A DNA stretch of 51,872 nt from an uncultured Bacilli bacterium (GTDB lineage Bacteria > Bacillota_I > Bacilli_A > RF39 > UBA660), in contig CANRJV010000004.1 of the NCBI GenBank assembly GCA_947631045.1, positions 1-51,872 on the forward strand, given 5' to 3'. This document shows, in pieces, positions 37,527 through 48,136 of the stretch. The notes beneath the pieces were generated by a model. That model searched no databases, was not told where the DNA came from, and saw nothing but the letters and a program-made list of their open reading frames with translations. The position numbers were made by a program, and so were the translations under genes. Numbering within the stretch: position 1 is the first letter of the stretch; each line of letters begins with the position of its first letter.

Positions 37527-38672
37527 GTGATGTTTATGGTAGAAAATAAATTTGGTGAGTTAATATATAAACTCAGAAAAGAAATGAATCTAACTCAAAA
37601 AGAATTAGCAGATAAAATAAATATTAGTGATAAAGCTATATCACGTTGGGAAACAGGTAAAAATTTTCCGACAATTGAAATGCTCTATACAATTAGTAAA
37701 TTCTTTAAAATTCCTTTTCAAGATTTATTAACAGCAAGAATGGTTAGTGGATCTGGTGAAAATAAAGACGATGTTTTTCCGGAAATAATTAAAGAATTTA
37801 ACTCGATGAATAAAAGAAAACTACGCCGATTTAAAATTGCATTAATTATTGTTTTAATTGTTACGATATTTTTTATTAGTGCTTTCTTTTTTACAAGAAG
37901 TTATAACAGATTTAAAGTATATGATGTAGCAGTTCAAAATGATGATTTAACATATGTCCGAGGAACTTATGTTGAAACTAGAATTAAAGATTATCTTACA
38001 TTGGATACTATAAAAGTTGAAGACATTAATGTTACAAATGATGACATAGTATCAGTTGATATATATTTTGTTGATAATAATAAGGAGAATATAATACGAT
38101 CTTATTCAAGATTAGATAATGTTACATTTTCTAATACCCAAAGCTATATTAAAATTGATGATTTAAGTAAATATCTAGATAAACTATATTTAAGAGTAAA
38201 GATAATTACTAAGGATAATAAAGTAAAAGAATACTCTGGTAAATTGAATTTTATTGAGAATTTTTCAAATAATAAAATTTATGTTAATGATGATATATAT
38301 GAAAACCAAGATGAAACAGATAATTTAAGCGAAGAAGAAATAATTTCAAGATTATTAAAAAATGGATTTGAAAAATTATCTAATAAACTTTATTATAAAG
38401 AAGACAAAGAATATAATATATATTTTTATTTAGATACTAATAAAATTGAATATTATTTTGATAATAACGATACAAGTTATAAATACATTTATAATTTGAA
38501 TAATAAAATTTTGGAAGTTAAAATATATGATGCAAATAATATTGAATTAGAAAACTATAATTATGATTATAAAAATGATAAAGTTATAAAATGTGTGACT
38601 GGCAGATGTAAAAATTATGAAGAAGTAATGAATACTTTAAATAAAAATATTTTATATCTTTTTAAAAAATAA
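37527..38672 (+). CDS. XRE-family HTH regulator fused to a TM segment and extracytoplasmic domain
   Basis: RKEMNLTQKELADKINISDKAISRWETGKNFPTIEMLYTISKFF; TM IALIIVLIVTIFFISAFFF. Confidence 0.8.
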   Translation: MMFMVENKFGELIYKLRKEMNLTQKELADKINISDKAISRWETGKNFPTIEMLYTISKFFKIPFQDLLTARMVSGSGENKDDVFPEIIKEFNSMNKRKLRRFKIALIIVLIVTIFFISAFFFTRSYNRFKVYDVAVQNDDLTYVRGTYVETRIKDYLTLDTIKVEDINVTNDDIVSVDIYFVDNNKENIIRSYSRLDNVTFSNTQSYIKIDDLSKYLDKLYLRVKIITKDNKVKEYSGKLNFIENFSNNKIYVNDDIYENQDETDNLSEEEIISRLLKNGFEKLSNKLYYKEDKEYNIYFYLDTNKIEYYFDNNDTSYKYIYNLNNKILEVKIYDANNIELENYNYDYKNDKVIKCVTGRCKNYEEVMNTLNKNILYLFKK

Positions 38673-38770
38673 TTAGTTCTCATTTTGTGAGAACTCCTTT
38701 TCTCGCAAATATAGGTTGTCAAATTTCGACATAAAATTTAAAATGGAAAGTGGAAAGGAGATAAAAGGGT

Positions 38771-39616
38771 TTGAAAAATTTGAAGTTTATATTTTTTACT
38801 TTAATAAGTGTAATGGTTATATCACCAATTCATACTTTAGCTAAAACTATTGAAAATATAAATGGTATTGAAATTACTGAAGAAGAATATAATAATTTTT
38901 CTAAAATGTATTCTGATGAATATTTAATTACAATGGATGAAGCTAAGTATGAACAGTTAAAAACTTATGATTATAGTAATGTGGAAACTAAGACTATATA
39001 TGTCGAAACAAAATATAATCCGAGTTTAAATTTATTAACCGATAAAGTTATTACTAAAGAAGAATATGAAAACTTAAAGCCAAGTATTATGCCTATGTTA
39101 AATCCAGGTGGTACTCAAATGGAAACTACTGCTAAAGAATTTACCTTGAGTTTAGCTGGTGGTACGACTTGGAATCATGTTGTAACAACGGCAACTTGGA
39201 AATATATACCTTCAACAAGATCTTTTGATGTAATTGGTTTCAGAGGCTATAATTTTAGCATTCGTAATGGCTCCCAAGAAGGAGAGCAAATCTATATCGA
39301 AAATGGTCAATATAAATATATAGATTATGATATAGATAGTAATAATGCTAAATCATTTAGTAATGGCTTTGGTATTTCCATGAATATTATTAACAACACG
39401 ATAACATTTTTACAAACGACTGCTGAATGTGATATTAAAACAGACGGTGTTAATCCAGCAATTCATTCAGCCTATGAACATGCCATAAAAGATGTAACGC
39501 TTGCTCAATCTCAAAGTTATACTTTAAATCCAGCAGGTATGGGCGGAGTGTTTGCATTCCCTAGTAACATAGTTCCATACTATGACTCTATGGATGGCTT
39601 GTATTTACAATATTAA
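38771..39616 (+). CDS. secreted hypothetical protein
   Basis: Signal peptide MKNLKFIFFTLISVMVISPIHTLAK; 281 aa. Confidence 0.65.
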   Translation: MKNLKFIFFTLISVMVISPIHTLAKTIENINGIEITEEEYNNFSKMYSDEYLITMDEAKYEQLKTYDYSNVETKTIYVETKYNPSLNLLTDKVITKEEYENLKPSIMPMLNPGGTQMETTAKEFTLSLAGGTTWNHVVTTATWKYIPSTRSFDVIGFRGYNFSIRNGSQEGEQIYIENGQYKYIDYDIDSNNAKSFSNGFGISMNIINNTITFLQTTAECDIKTDGVNPAIHSAYEHAIKDVTLAQSQSYTLNPAGMGGVFAFPSNIVPYYDSMDGLYLQY

Positions 39617-39816
39617 AGATAAAAAATAAAATTATAATTTCTCAGGTCATTTTTATTGAATTTTCCAATGATATTTTGAATTCTTGGGTATCATTGTGGC
39701 AGTTTATTTACAAGGATTTTTATCAAGACACGTCGTTCTTATAAGGATGATGTGGTTTCGTAATAAAAATTGAAGGACAAACCAATTTTTGACGAAATTT
39801 CATTTTGGGACACATT

Positions 39817-39850
39817 GGAGTACAATGATAGGAGATTGTACTCCTTTTTT
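39817..39850 (+). terminator. Rho-independent terminator
   Basis: GGAGTACAAT-N8-ATTGTACTCC followed by T6. Confidence 0.85.
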
Positions 39851-39877
39851 GGTTAAATGGAATTTCTCTTCTTTTTG

Positions 39878-39906
39878 GTATAAAGTAAAAATTTTAACAT
39901 AGCATT
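39878..39906 (+). promoter_or_regulatory. sigmaE-like promoter candidate upstream of spoIVA
   Basis: GTATAAA-13-CATAGCAT; coordinates approximate. Confidence 0.5.
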
Positions 39907-39928
39907 AAGTAGATAAAGGAGAGAAGTT

Positions 39929-41407
39929 ATGGAAAAAGAAAATATAATATCTTCGATAGCTAAAAGAGGAAATGGGGAAATTTATTTAGGGGTAGTTGGA
40001 GCTGTTCGAACTGGTAAATCAACTTTTATTAAAAGATTTATTGAGAACTTAGTTGTTCCGAATATTTCTGAAGAATTTGATAAAAAGAAATGCTTAGATG
40101 AAATTCCTCAAAGTGCCGAAGGTAAAACGATTATGACCACTGAGCCTAAATTTGTTCCTTCTAATGGAGCGACGATTAAGGTCGACAATTTTGAAACTAA
40201 TATTAAATTAGTTGATTGTGTTGGTTATGTTATTCCGGAAGCTAATGGTTATGAAGATGAAGATGGCAATCCGCGCATGGTGAAAACTCCATGGTTCCCA
40301 GATGCTGTGCCTTTCGTTGAAGCGGCAGAAGTAGGAACTCAAAAAGTTATTAAAGATCATTCAACCATTGGAATTGTTGTTACAACGGATGGTTCTTTTG
40401 GGGAAATCAAAAGAGAAAACTATGTCGAAGCTGAAGAAAAAATAGTGGGGGAATTAAAAGAAATTGGCAAACCTTTTATTGTAGTTTTAAATACTAATCA
40501 TCCAACTAATTCTGAAACTTTAGAATTATCTCGTTCTTTAAGCGAAGCTTATGATGTTCCGGTTATGCCTATTAATGTTGAAGCTATGGACGAAAAAGAA
40601 ATCATGAGTATTTTAAAAGAGGCTTTATATGAATTCCCAGTTTTAGATATACTAGTCAATATGCCCGAATGGGTACACGTTCTACCTAATACCAATGAAA
40701 TTAAAATGCATTATTTAGATAAGATTAAAGAAAGTGTTGTATCTGTTAACAAAGTAAAAGATGTCGATGATATTATCAGTCATTTTGAAGATAGCGAATA
40801 TATTTCTAAATCTTATATAAGTGAACTGGATACAGCGAGTGGAACAATTACGATTAATTTGGAAAGTCCAAATGAACTTTATAATGAAACTTTAAAAAGC
40901 TTTATGGGAGAAAGTGCCACTACTAAAGCAGGCCTTCTAAAGATATTTGCGACTTATAAAGAAGGTAAGGAAGAAACAGACCTTATTCGTAGTGCTTTAA
41001 AGCAAGCTAAAACTACGGGTTATGGCATCGTTTATCCAACGCTTAAAGATATGAAGTTGGAAACACCCGAAATTGTTAAACAAGGAAGTCGTTATGGGGT
41101 TAAATTAAAAGCACTAGCATCTTCCATTCATTTAATGAAAGTTGATGTTGAGTCTACCTTTGAGCCAATTATTGGAAGTGAACTTCAAAGTAAAGAGTTA
41201 ATAAACTATTTGATGAAAGATTATGAAACTGATCCAAGTAGTATTTGGAAAAGTGAAATCTTTGGTCGTAGCTTAGAAGTTATTGTCCAAGAAGGTATTC
41301 AGTCAAAACTTAATATGATGCCTGATAATACGCGCTTTAAGCTTTCGAATACTGTTACTAAGATTGTTAATAAAGGTTCAAATAACCTTATTGCTATTGT
41401 TTTATAA
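39929..41407 (+). CDS. spoIVA: stage IV sporulation protein A (spore coat basement ATPase)
   Basis: GEIYLGVVGAVRTGKSTFIKRFIE, LPQSAEGKTIMTTEPKFVP type region, LVDCVGY, HSTIGIVVTTDGS, EALYEFPVLDI, IWKSEIFGRSLEVIVQEGIQ, GSNNLIAIVL; followed by hup. Confidence 0.96.
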   Translation: MEKENIISSIAKRGNGEIYLGVVGAVRTGKSTFIKRFIENLVVPNISEEFDKKKCLDEIPQSAEGKTIMTTEPKFVPSNGATIKVDNFETNIKLVDCVGYVIPEANGYEDEDGNPRMVKTPWFPDAVPFVEAAEVGTQKVIKDHSTIGIVVTTDGSFGEIKRENYVEAEEKIVGELKEIGKPFIVVLNTNHPTNSETLELSRSLSEAYDVPVMPINVEAMDEKEIMSILKEALYEFPVLDILVNMPEWVHVLPNTNEIKMHYLDKIKESVVSVNKVKDVDDIISHFEDSEYISKSYISELDTASGTITINLESPNELYNETLKSFMGESATTKAGLLKIFATYKEGKEETDLIRSALKQAKTTGYGIVYPTLKDMKLETPEIVKQGSRYGVKLKALASSIHLMKVDVESTFEPIIGSELQSKELINYLMKDYETDPSSIWKSEIFGRSLEVIVQEGIQSKLNMMPDNTRFKLSNTVTKIVNKGSNNLIAIVL

Positions 41408-41444
41408 GGTAAATTTTACATAAATTTATGTAAAAATAAGAAAA

Positions 41445-41471
41445 AATTACGGATTTCCGTAGTTTTTTCTT
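41445..41471 (+). terminator. Rho-independent terminator of spoIVA
   Basis: ACGG-attt-CCGT then agTTTTTT. Confidence 0.6.
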
Positions 41472-41574
41472 TATTTTTTATTGATTTTAGTTTTTATTTT
41501 TGATAATCTTAATATGTGAGGACAATACGTCCGGAGCAAAAAGATAATGTTTGAAAATGGAGGAGGTAAGAAAC

Positions 41575-41847
41575 ATGTCTAAACAAGAATTAGTAGAAAT
41601 CGTTGCTGAAAAAGCTGAACTTTCAAAAGCTGCAGCTGCTAGAGCAGTTGATGCTGTATTTGAAGGTGTTACTACTGGACTTAAAAAGGAAGGAAAAGTT
41701 ACTTTAGTTGGCTTTGGTACTTTTAGTGCTAAAAAAAGAGCTGCTAGAGAAGGTATTAACCCTCTAACTAAAGAACCTTTAAAAATTCCTGCAAAGACAG
41801 TTGCTTCATTTAAAGCAGGAAGCAAATTAAAAGATGCTTTAAATTAA
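41575..41847 (+). CDS. hup: HU family DNA-binding protein
   Basis: MSKQELVEIVAEKAELSKAAAARAVDAVFEGVTTGLKKEGKVTLVGFGTFSAKKRAAREGINP; ATG 41575 after GGAGG. Confidence 0.96.
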   Translation: MSKQELVEIVAEKAELSKAAAARAVDAVFEGVTTGLKKEGKVTLVGFGTFSAKKRAAREGINPLTKEPLKIPAKTVASFKAGSKLKDALN

Positions 41848-41865
41848 TAAGTAAAATTTAGTAAA

Positions 41866-41893
41866 TAAAAAGTTGGCTTCGGCTAACTTTTTT
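41866..41893 (+). terminator. Rho-independent terminator
   Basis: AAAAGTTGGC-TTCG-GCTAACTTTTTT. Confidence 0.8.
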
Positions 41894-41936
41894 GTTTTTT
41901 AAGAATATTTAGGTTATAATATTTTTAGAGGTTTTT

Positions 41937-42959
41937 ATGGAAAAGAAAAGAATTATTATTTTAATCATTAGTTTACTTTTGATTATTGTTCCTTTTTTTA
42001 TTAATGTTTTTACGATTTATAAATTGATTTCTTTAGCGTTAGGAATTATTCTTTTTGATGTCTTTTTGGCTCTGGGGAAAAAAATGCATCTTTTTTTAAT
42101 TATCTATTTACCTATTTTATTATTAGTTTTTACTTATAGCTTAGATTATATGAAAACTTATATGTTAGATTTAAAACCTATCTATGTTTTAGAGAATAAA
42201 ATAAATAATCAAGTCTCGATTTACAATAGCTTACTTTATCGAATTTATAAATGTAATAATAAGTATATCTTTGATAATGATTATAAAATGAATTATGCTT
42301 GTGAAACTAATTTAATTTCTAATATTGATATCAATACTTTATTAAGTGAGCCAAGACAATCCTATAAAAAATATAAACATGATTTTATTAAGGTAACTGG
42401 TAAGGTTAGTAAAATAATTGGAAAAAGTAAAATTGAATTAAAAGAATATACTACTACTGATAATAGTATTAATGGTTATGTTAAATTTAATGATAATAGC
42501 AAATTAATAGTGAATGTAAATGGTGCAGATATAAGAAATTATAAAATATACGATTATATTACAGTGGTTGGATTATTAGATTCTTATAATAAGAAAGCGG
42601 AAGAATTAACTTTAATTAATACCAAAATAGAAGAAAATAATTTATATGATAATTATTTAATTGAGGTTATCGAAAGTGAGAAATGTGATAATGCCTTAAA
42701 AGATTATACCGATAATTATTATACTTTATGTTTAGATAATGTTTATTTGAATTATGAAGTTGATAATTATGAGTTATCTTATGCTTTAAAAGATAAGAAA
42801 ATAACTTTGGAAGATTTGGTTAAAGATAGCGAAAAAGAGATAAATAATGGACATACTTTCTATAGTCTTTCTAAGTTTAATATTTTGAGTTGTCAAAATG
42901 GTAAAAATATTTTAATGAATAAAAATTTAGATAAAGATTATTCTTTATGTGAAGAGTAA
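41937..42959 (+). CDS. hypothetical membrane protein
   Basis: Three predicted N-terminal hydrophobic segments and a polar C-terminal domain. Confidence 0.65.
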   Translation: MEKKRIIILIISLLLIIVPFFINVFTIYKLISLALGIILFDVFLALGKKMHLFLIIYLPILLLVFTYSLDYMKTYMLDLKPIYVLENKINNQVSIYNSLLYRIYKCNNKYIFDNDYKMNYACETNLISNIDINTLLSEPRQSYKKYKHDFIKVTGKVSKIIGKSKIELKEYTTTDNSINGYVKFNDNSKLIVNVNGADIRNYKIYDYITVVGLLDSYNKKAEELTLINTKIEENNLYDNYLIEVIESEKCDNALKDYTDNYYTLCLDNVYLNYEVDNYELSYALKDKKITLEDLVKDSEKEINNGHTFYSLSKFNILSCQNGKNILMNKNLDKDYSLCEE

Positions 42960-42968
42960 TCTTTTAAT

Positions 42969-42996
42969 TTGACAAAAGCTAAAAAACAGTTATAAT
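42969..42996 (+). promoter_or_regulatory. sigmaA-type promoter
   Basis: TTGACA-16-TATAAT. Confidence 0.75.
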
Positions 42997-43025
42997 AAGA
43001 GAGCATAAAAAAGGAGAAAAGACTA

Positions 43026-43778
43026 ATGTATTTAATTAATGAAGTGATAAATAATCTTAAAAATACCGGTCGGAGTAATGTTTATATTAGAAATAAAGGT
43101 TCTAAGAAATATTCTATTATTAAATTTTGGATTATTGATGGATATTTAACTATTGTTAGTGAACATCATATTTTTGATAAAGCTATTTGGAATGGAGAAA
43201 GATTTAATCCTCGGGCTCATGAAGTTCAAACTAAAAGGATATTACAATATGCGGCTAATCCTAAAGTTAAAGAGGAATTAGATTCGCAAGATGTTTTTGA
43301 AGATCGTCTTAATGCCATTATGGCTTTATTAATGGCTCATACTCTAAAGCCTGGTAATGCCGAAGTTGAGTATCTCCACAAGAAGGCAAATAATTTAGAA
43401 GATAATGCCTTTTATTGGGCCACATTTCTTGCTGATAGAGTAATAAGAGCATGTGAATTATCATATCAAGAATTAACCGATTTTATTGATATGGATATCA
43501 AAGGTGTTGCTAAAGTTTTAAAAAATAAAATAGATGAAAACGATGAAGATTTAAACTATCCAAATTTTAATACCATTACAATGAGTGAATTATATTTGGA
43601 TACTATTGGTAAGGCGTATGATGAAGTTAAAAGGATTGACGCTAAAACGAAAAGTGCTGCTAATAATAAAGAGTTTAGAGAAGCCTATAAAAAATGGCAA
43701 GAATTAAGTTATAGTGCGAGACCAATTGTAAATGTTCCAAAAAGTAAAAGAAATGAGGAAAGTCTTAAGGCTAGATAA
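43026..43778 (+). CDS. hypothetical protein
   Basis: 250-aa ORF with AAGGAG RBS and upstream promoter. Confidence 0.7.
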   Translation: MYLINEVINNLKNTGRSNVYIRNKGSKKYSIIKFWIIDGYLTIVSEHHIFDKAIWNGERFNPRAHEVQTKRILQYAANPKVKEELDSQDVFEDRLNAIMALLMAHTLKPGNAEVEYLHKKANNLEDNAFYWATFLADRVIRACELSYQELTDFIDMDIKGVAKVLKNKIDENDEDLNYPNFNTITMSELYLDTIGKAYDEVKRIDAKTKSAANNKEFREAYKKWQELSYSARPIVNVPKSKRNEESLKAR

Positions 43779-43859
43779 CATTTCTTTTTTTCTATTTTTT
43801 AGCTTGTTTCCAAAAAATAATTATGTTATACTAAGGTATACAAGAAACGGGGAAAAATA

Positions 43860-44456
43860 TTGGAACATTATTTTACCAATGCTGAAAATCTAAAGAGTGA
43901 AATACGTCGCATAAATTATTCTTTAGATGCATATAATTTTACGTTTAATAGTGATAATGGCGTTTTTTCCAAAAATAGAATTGACTATGCCAGTTCATTT
44001 TTAGTAAAAACCTTTTTAACATCTAAAAAAGAATTTACTGATATTTTAGATGTTGGGTGTGGTTATGGCTTTATTGGAATTACTTTAAGTAAAATTTTAA
44101 AAAGACATGTTGATATGGTTGATATAAATAAAAGAGCAATTCATTTATGTAAAATGAATATTGAAGAAAATGAAGTAGATGCTACTGTATGGGAAAGTAA
44201 CATCTATGAAAGTATTACTAAGAAATATGATTTAATTATTACTAATCCCCCAATTAGAGTAGGAAAAGAAATATTAATGGAATTTCTAAAAGGTGGTTTA
44301 GCAAGATTAAATAAAGATGGGGAACTTTGGTTTGTTATTTCCAAAGATCAAGGAGCAAAAAGCGTCAAGAAAGAACTGGAAAAGACAAGTGAATGTGAAG
44401 TTGTTGCAAAAAGTAAAGGGTTTTGGGTAATTTCTGCCAAAAATTTATTGACTTAA
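43860..44456 (+). CDS. class I SAM methyltransferase, RsmC/YbxB-like
   Basis: HYFTN, DILDVGCGYGFIGITLSK, DLIITNPPIRVGKE; directly upstream of rpoB, as ybxB is in B. subtilis; TTG start. Confidence 0.88.
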   Translation: MEHYFTNAENLKSEIRRINYSLDAYNFTFNSDNGVFSKNRIDYASSFLVKTFLTSKKEFTDILDVGCGYGFIGITLSKILKRHVDMVDINKRAIHLCKMNIEENEVDATVWESNIYESITKKYDLIITNPPIRVGKEILMEFLKGGLARLNKDGELWFVISKDQGAKSVKKELEKTSECEVVAKSKGFWVISAKNLLT

Positions 44457-44536
44457 TAATTAAATGCTGATAAAATTATAAATTGGCGACGTATTTGTAT
44501 TTTCAAATTTAAAAAACTATGTATAGGGGTGATATC

Positions 44537-47500
44537 GTGGCTTATAAGACCTTAAAATTTGGTGACTATCGCGAAAGAAGAAGCTTTGCAAAATCAAAAA
44601 ATACGCTAGAACTTGCTGACTTACTAGAAATCCAAAAGAAGAGTTATCAAGACTTCTTAGAAAAAGGCATCAGGGAAGTTTTTGATGATTTATTTCCAGT
44701 GGAATCATTTACTGGTAATATTTCTTTAGAGTTTGGAGATTATTCTTTTGAAACTCCAAGATATTCTATTAAGGAAGCCAAAGAAAGAATGGTAAACTAT
44801 GCCTCTCCACTTAAAGTAGAAGCAAGATTATTCATTCATGAAACTGGAGAAGTAAAAGAACAAGAAATATTCCTTGGAGACATGCCTCTTATGACGGAAG
44901 CTGGCACCTTCATTATTAATGGAGCCGAAAGAGTTATTGTTTCTCAACTTGTTCGTAGTCCATCTATTTATTTTAAGAAAGAAATAGATAAAAATGGACG
45001 TCATATTATTTCTGGTGAAGTAATACCTAATAAAGGTACTTGGCTAGAATTTGAAACTGATGCCAAAAATATTGTTTATGTCAGAATTGATCGGACTAGA
45101 AAAGTACCGGTTACGACCTTCTTAAGAGCAATTGGTTTATCTAGTGATGAAGACATCATTAGTGTTTTTGGTGAGAATGAATATTTACAAAATACTTTAT
45201 CTAAAGATAATACGAAAAATACTGATGAAGCCTTAATTGAAATTTATGAAAAATTAAGACCTGGAGAACCTGCTACTTTAGATAGTGCAAAGAACCAACT
45301 TATTACAAGATTCTTTGATCGTTTCCGTTACGATTTAGCAAAAGTTGGTCGTTATAAATTTAATAAGAAATTAAATGTTTGTGAAAGATTACTCGGATGT
45401 ACTTTAGCCGAAGACATTAAAGTTAAAAATAAAGTTATTGCTAGTAAAGGTACAGTTGTAGATAAAGAACTACTTAGCGAATTAAAAGAAGTTTTTGCTA
45501 ACGGTTATAATTTAAAAGAAACTATTACGAATATGGAACTTGATGATTATAATAAAATTCAAGAAGTTTTAGTTTATGATAAATTAGATGAGAAAAAAGT
45601 AGTTAAAATAATTGGTATTGATACTAGTGTTGATGAAAAGAGATTAACAATTCCAGATATTTATGGAGCAGTATCATATTATTTAAATTTACATAGTAAT
45701 ATCGGAAATACTGATGAAATAGATAACCTTGGAAACAGAAGAGTTCGTCAAGTTGGAGAACTTATTCAAAATCAATTTAAAACTGGTGTTTCAAGAATGG
45801 AAAGAGTTATTAGAGAAAGAATGACTACCCAAGAGGTAGAAAACATTACTCCTAAAACTTTAATTAACATTCGTCCTGTAACTGCAGCTTTAAAAGAGTT
45901 CTTTGGTTCTAGTCAATTATCAAAATTCATGGATCAAATTAACCCAATTGCTGAACTTACTGATAAAAGACGTTTATCAAGTTTAGGACCTGGGGGATTA
46001 TCTCGGGAACGTGCTGGTATGGAAGTAAGAGATGTTAACTCATCTCACTATGGTCGTATTTGTCCGATTGAATCGCCTGAAGGTCAAAACATTGGTCTTA
46101 TTACGAGTCTTGCCGGTTATGCGAAAATAAATGAATATGGTTTCATTATGACTCCTTATCGTAAAGTTGAAAAGGGTGTTGTTAAAGATGAAATCACTTA
46201 TATGACTGCTGATGAAGAACAAGATTTATATATCAGCCAAGCCACAGTTAAATTAGATGATAATAATGCCATTATTGATGATGAAATTCTAGTTCGTCAT
46301 AATGGTGATAACGTTATGGTTAAAAGAGATTTAGTTGATTATGTTGACGTAGCACCAAGTCAAGTTGTTTCTATTACAACAAGTTGTATTCCATTCTTGG
46401 AATTCGATGATGCGAACCGGACCTTAATGGGTTCAAACATGCAACGTCAAGCTGTACCTCTTTTAACTAGCGAAGCTCCAATTGTTGGAACTGGTGTCGA
46501 ATGGATTGCGGCTCGTGATTCTGGTTCGACTATCGTTTGTAAAGCGCCAGGTGTTGTCGAATATGCTGATGCTTTAAAAATAGTGGTTAAAGTTAAAGAT
46601 GGCGAAGATACTTATCATTTAGCCAACTTTGAAAGAAGTAATGCTTCTAGTTCTATTAACCATCATCCATTAGTTAAAAAAGGTGATAAAGTTCATAAAG
46701 GTCAAGTTATTGCTGATGGCCCTTCAACTGATAAAGGTGAACTTGCTTTAGGTAAAAATATGACAGTTGCTTTCATGACTTATAATGGTTATAACTATGA
46801 AGATGCTGTTATCTTAAATGAAAGATTAGTTAAAGATGATGTTTATACATCCCTACATATTGACCATTACGATATTGAATGTCGTGATACTAAATTAGGA
46901 CCTGAAGAAATTACCAGAGATATTCCAAACGTTGGCGAAGATGCGCGGAAAAACTTAGATGCTGATGGTATTGTTAAAATCGGTACCGAAGTTAAAGAAG
47001 GCGACATCTTAGTTGGTAAAGTTACGCCAAAAGGTGTTCAAGAATTAACGAGTGAGGAAAAATTGCTTCATGCTATCTTTGGTGAAAAAACTAGAGAAGT
47101 AAGAGATACTTCTTTAAGAGTTGAACATGGTGCTGGTGGTGTCGTTCATGATGTTAAAGTTTATACCAAAGAAAATTCTGATGAATTACAACCAGGAGTA
47201 TCAAAAGTAATCAGAGTATATATTATTCAAAAGAGAAAAATTCAAATCGGTGATAAAATGTCTGGAAGACATGGTAATAAAGGTGTTATTTCTCTAGTTT
47301 TACCAGAAGAAGATATGCCATATTTACCAGATGGTCGTCCAGTTGATATTATGCTTAACCCATTAGGTGTTCCATCTCGTATGAATATCGGACAAATCCT
47401 AGAATTACACTTAGGTATGGCTGGTAAAAAATTAGGTGTTCATTATGCCACTCCAGTATTCGATAGTGCTTCTTGGGAAGATATTCAAGAAGAGATGAAA

Positions 47501-48136
47501 GAAGCCGGTATGGAACCAGATGGTAAAACGGTTTTATACAATGGACGAACTGGTGAACCATTTGATCAAAGAATTTCAGTGGGTGTTATGTATATGGTTA
47601 AATTACACCATATGGTTGATGACAAATTACATGCACGGGCTACAGGACCTTATTCTTTAGTTACGCAACAACCACTTGGTGGTAAAGCCCAATTTGGTGG
47701 TCAAAGATTTGGCGAAATGGAAGTTTGGGCTCTATATGCTTATGGTGCTGCTCATGTTCTTCAAGAAATCTTGACTGTTAAAGCCGATGATATTGTAGGC
47801 CGGGTTAAAGTATATGAAGCCTTAGTTAAAGGTAAACTTGTAAATCAAGCCGGTGTTCCAGAATCATTTAGAGTATTAGTTAAAGAATTCCAAGCTTTAG
47901 GCTTAGATGTTCAAGTTGTTGATAATGATGATAACGTCTTAGAATTCAAAGATATTGAAGAAGACGAAGATGATAATGAGCCATTTAGAATCGAAGAAAT
48001 AGAATTACCAGAAACTCCAGAAAATAATAATGAAGAACCTTTTACTCCAATTGAAGATGAAGAAGAGGAAGAAGAAGATTCTTTAGATGATTTGGAATTT
48101 CCTGGTGAAATAGAAGAAGATATCGAGGTGGAATAA
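44537..48136 (+). CDS. rpoB: DNA-directed RNA polymerase subunit beta
   Basis: [77 protein letters not shown] start 44537. Confidence 0.98.
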   Translation: MAYKTLKFGDYRERRSFAKSKNTLELADLLEIQKKSYQDFLEKGIREVFDDLFPVESFTGNISLEFGDYSFETPRYSIKEAKERMVNYASPLKVEARLFIHETGEVKEQEIFLGDMPLMTEAGTFIINGAERVIVSQLVRSPSIYFKKEIDKNGRHIISGEVIPNKGTWLEFETDAKNIVYVRIDRTRKVPVTTFLRAIGLSSDEDIISVFGENEYLQNTLSKDNTKNTDEALIEIYEKLRPGEPATLDSAKNQLITRFFDRFRYDLAKVGRYKFNKKLNVCERLLGCTLAEDIKVKNKVIASKGTVVDKELLSELKEVFANGYNLKETITNMELDDYNKIQEVLVYDKLDEKKVVKIIGIDTSVDEKRLTIPDIYGAVSYYLNLHSNIGNTDEIDNLGNRRVRQVGELIQNQFKTGVSRMERVIRERMTTQEVENITPKTLINIRPVTAALKEFFGSSQLSKFMDQINPIAELTDKRRLSSLGPGGLSRERAGMEVRDVNSSHYGRICPIESPEGQNIGLITSLAGYAKINEYGFIMTPYRKVEKGVVKDEITYMTADEEQDLYISQATVKLDDNNAIIDDEILVRHNGDNVMVKRDLVDYVDVAPSQVVSITTSCIPFLEFDDANRTLMGSNMQRQAVPLLTSEAPIVGTGVEWIAARDSGSTIVCKAPGVVEYADALKIVVKVKDGEDTYHLANFERSNASSSINHHPLVKKGDKVHKGQVIADGPSTDKGELALGKNMTVAFMTYNGYNYEDAVILNERLVKDDVYTSLHIDHYDIECRDTKLGPEEITRDIPNVGEDARKNLDADGIVKIGTEVKEGDILVGKVTPKGVQELTSEEKLLHAIFGEKTREVRDTSLRVEHGAGGVVHDVKVYTKENSDELQPGVSKVIRVYIIQKRKIQIGDKMSGRHGNKGVISLVLPEEDMPYLPDGRPVDIMLNPLGVPSRMNIGQILELHLGMAGKKLGVHYATPVFDSASWEDIQEEMKEAGMEPDGKTVLYNGRTGEPFDQRISVGVMYMVKLHHMVDDKLHARATGPYSLVTQQPLGGKAQFGGQRFGEMEVWALYAYGAAHVLQEILTVKADDIVGRVKVYEALVKGKLVNQAGVPESFRVLVKEFQALGLDVQVVDNDDNVLEFKDIEEDEDDNEPFRIEEIELPETPENNNEEPFTPIEDEEEEEEDSLDDLEFPGEIEEDIEVE

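Noticed and set aside
46040-47561. Minus ORFs inside rpoB
   Set aside because: Antisense to conserved rpoB.
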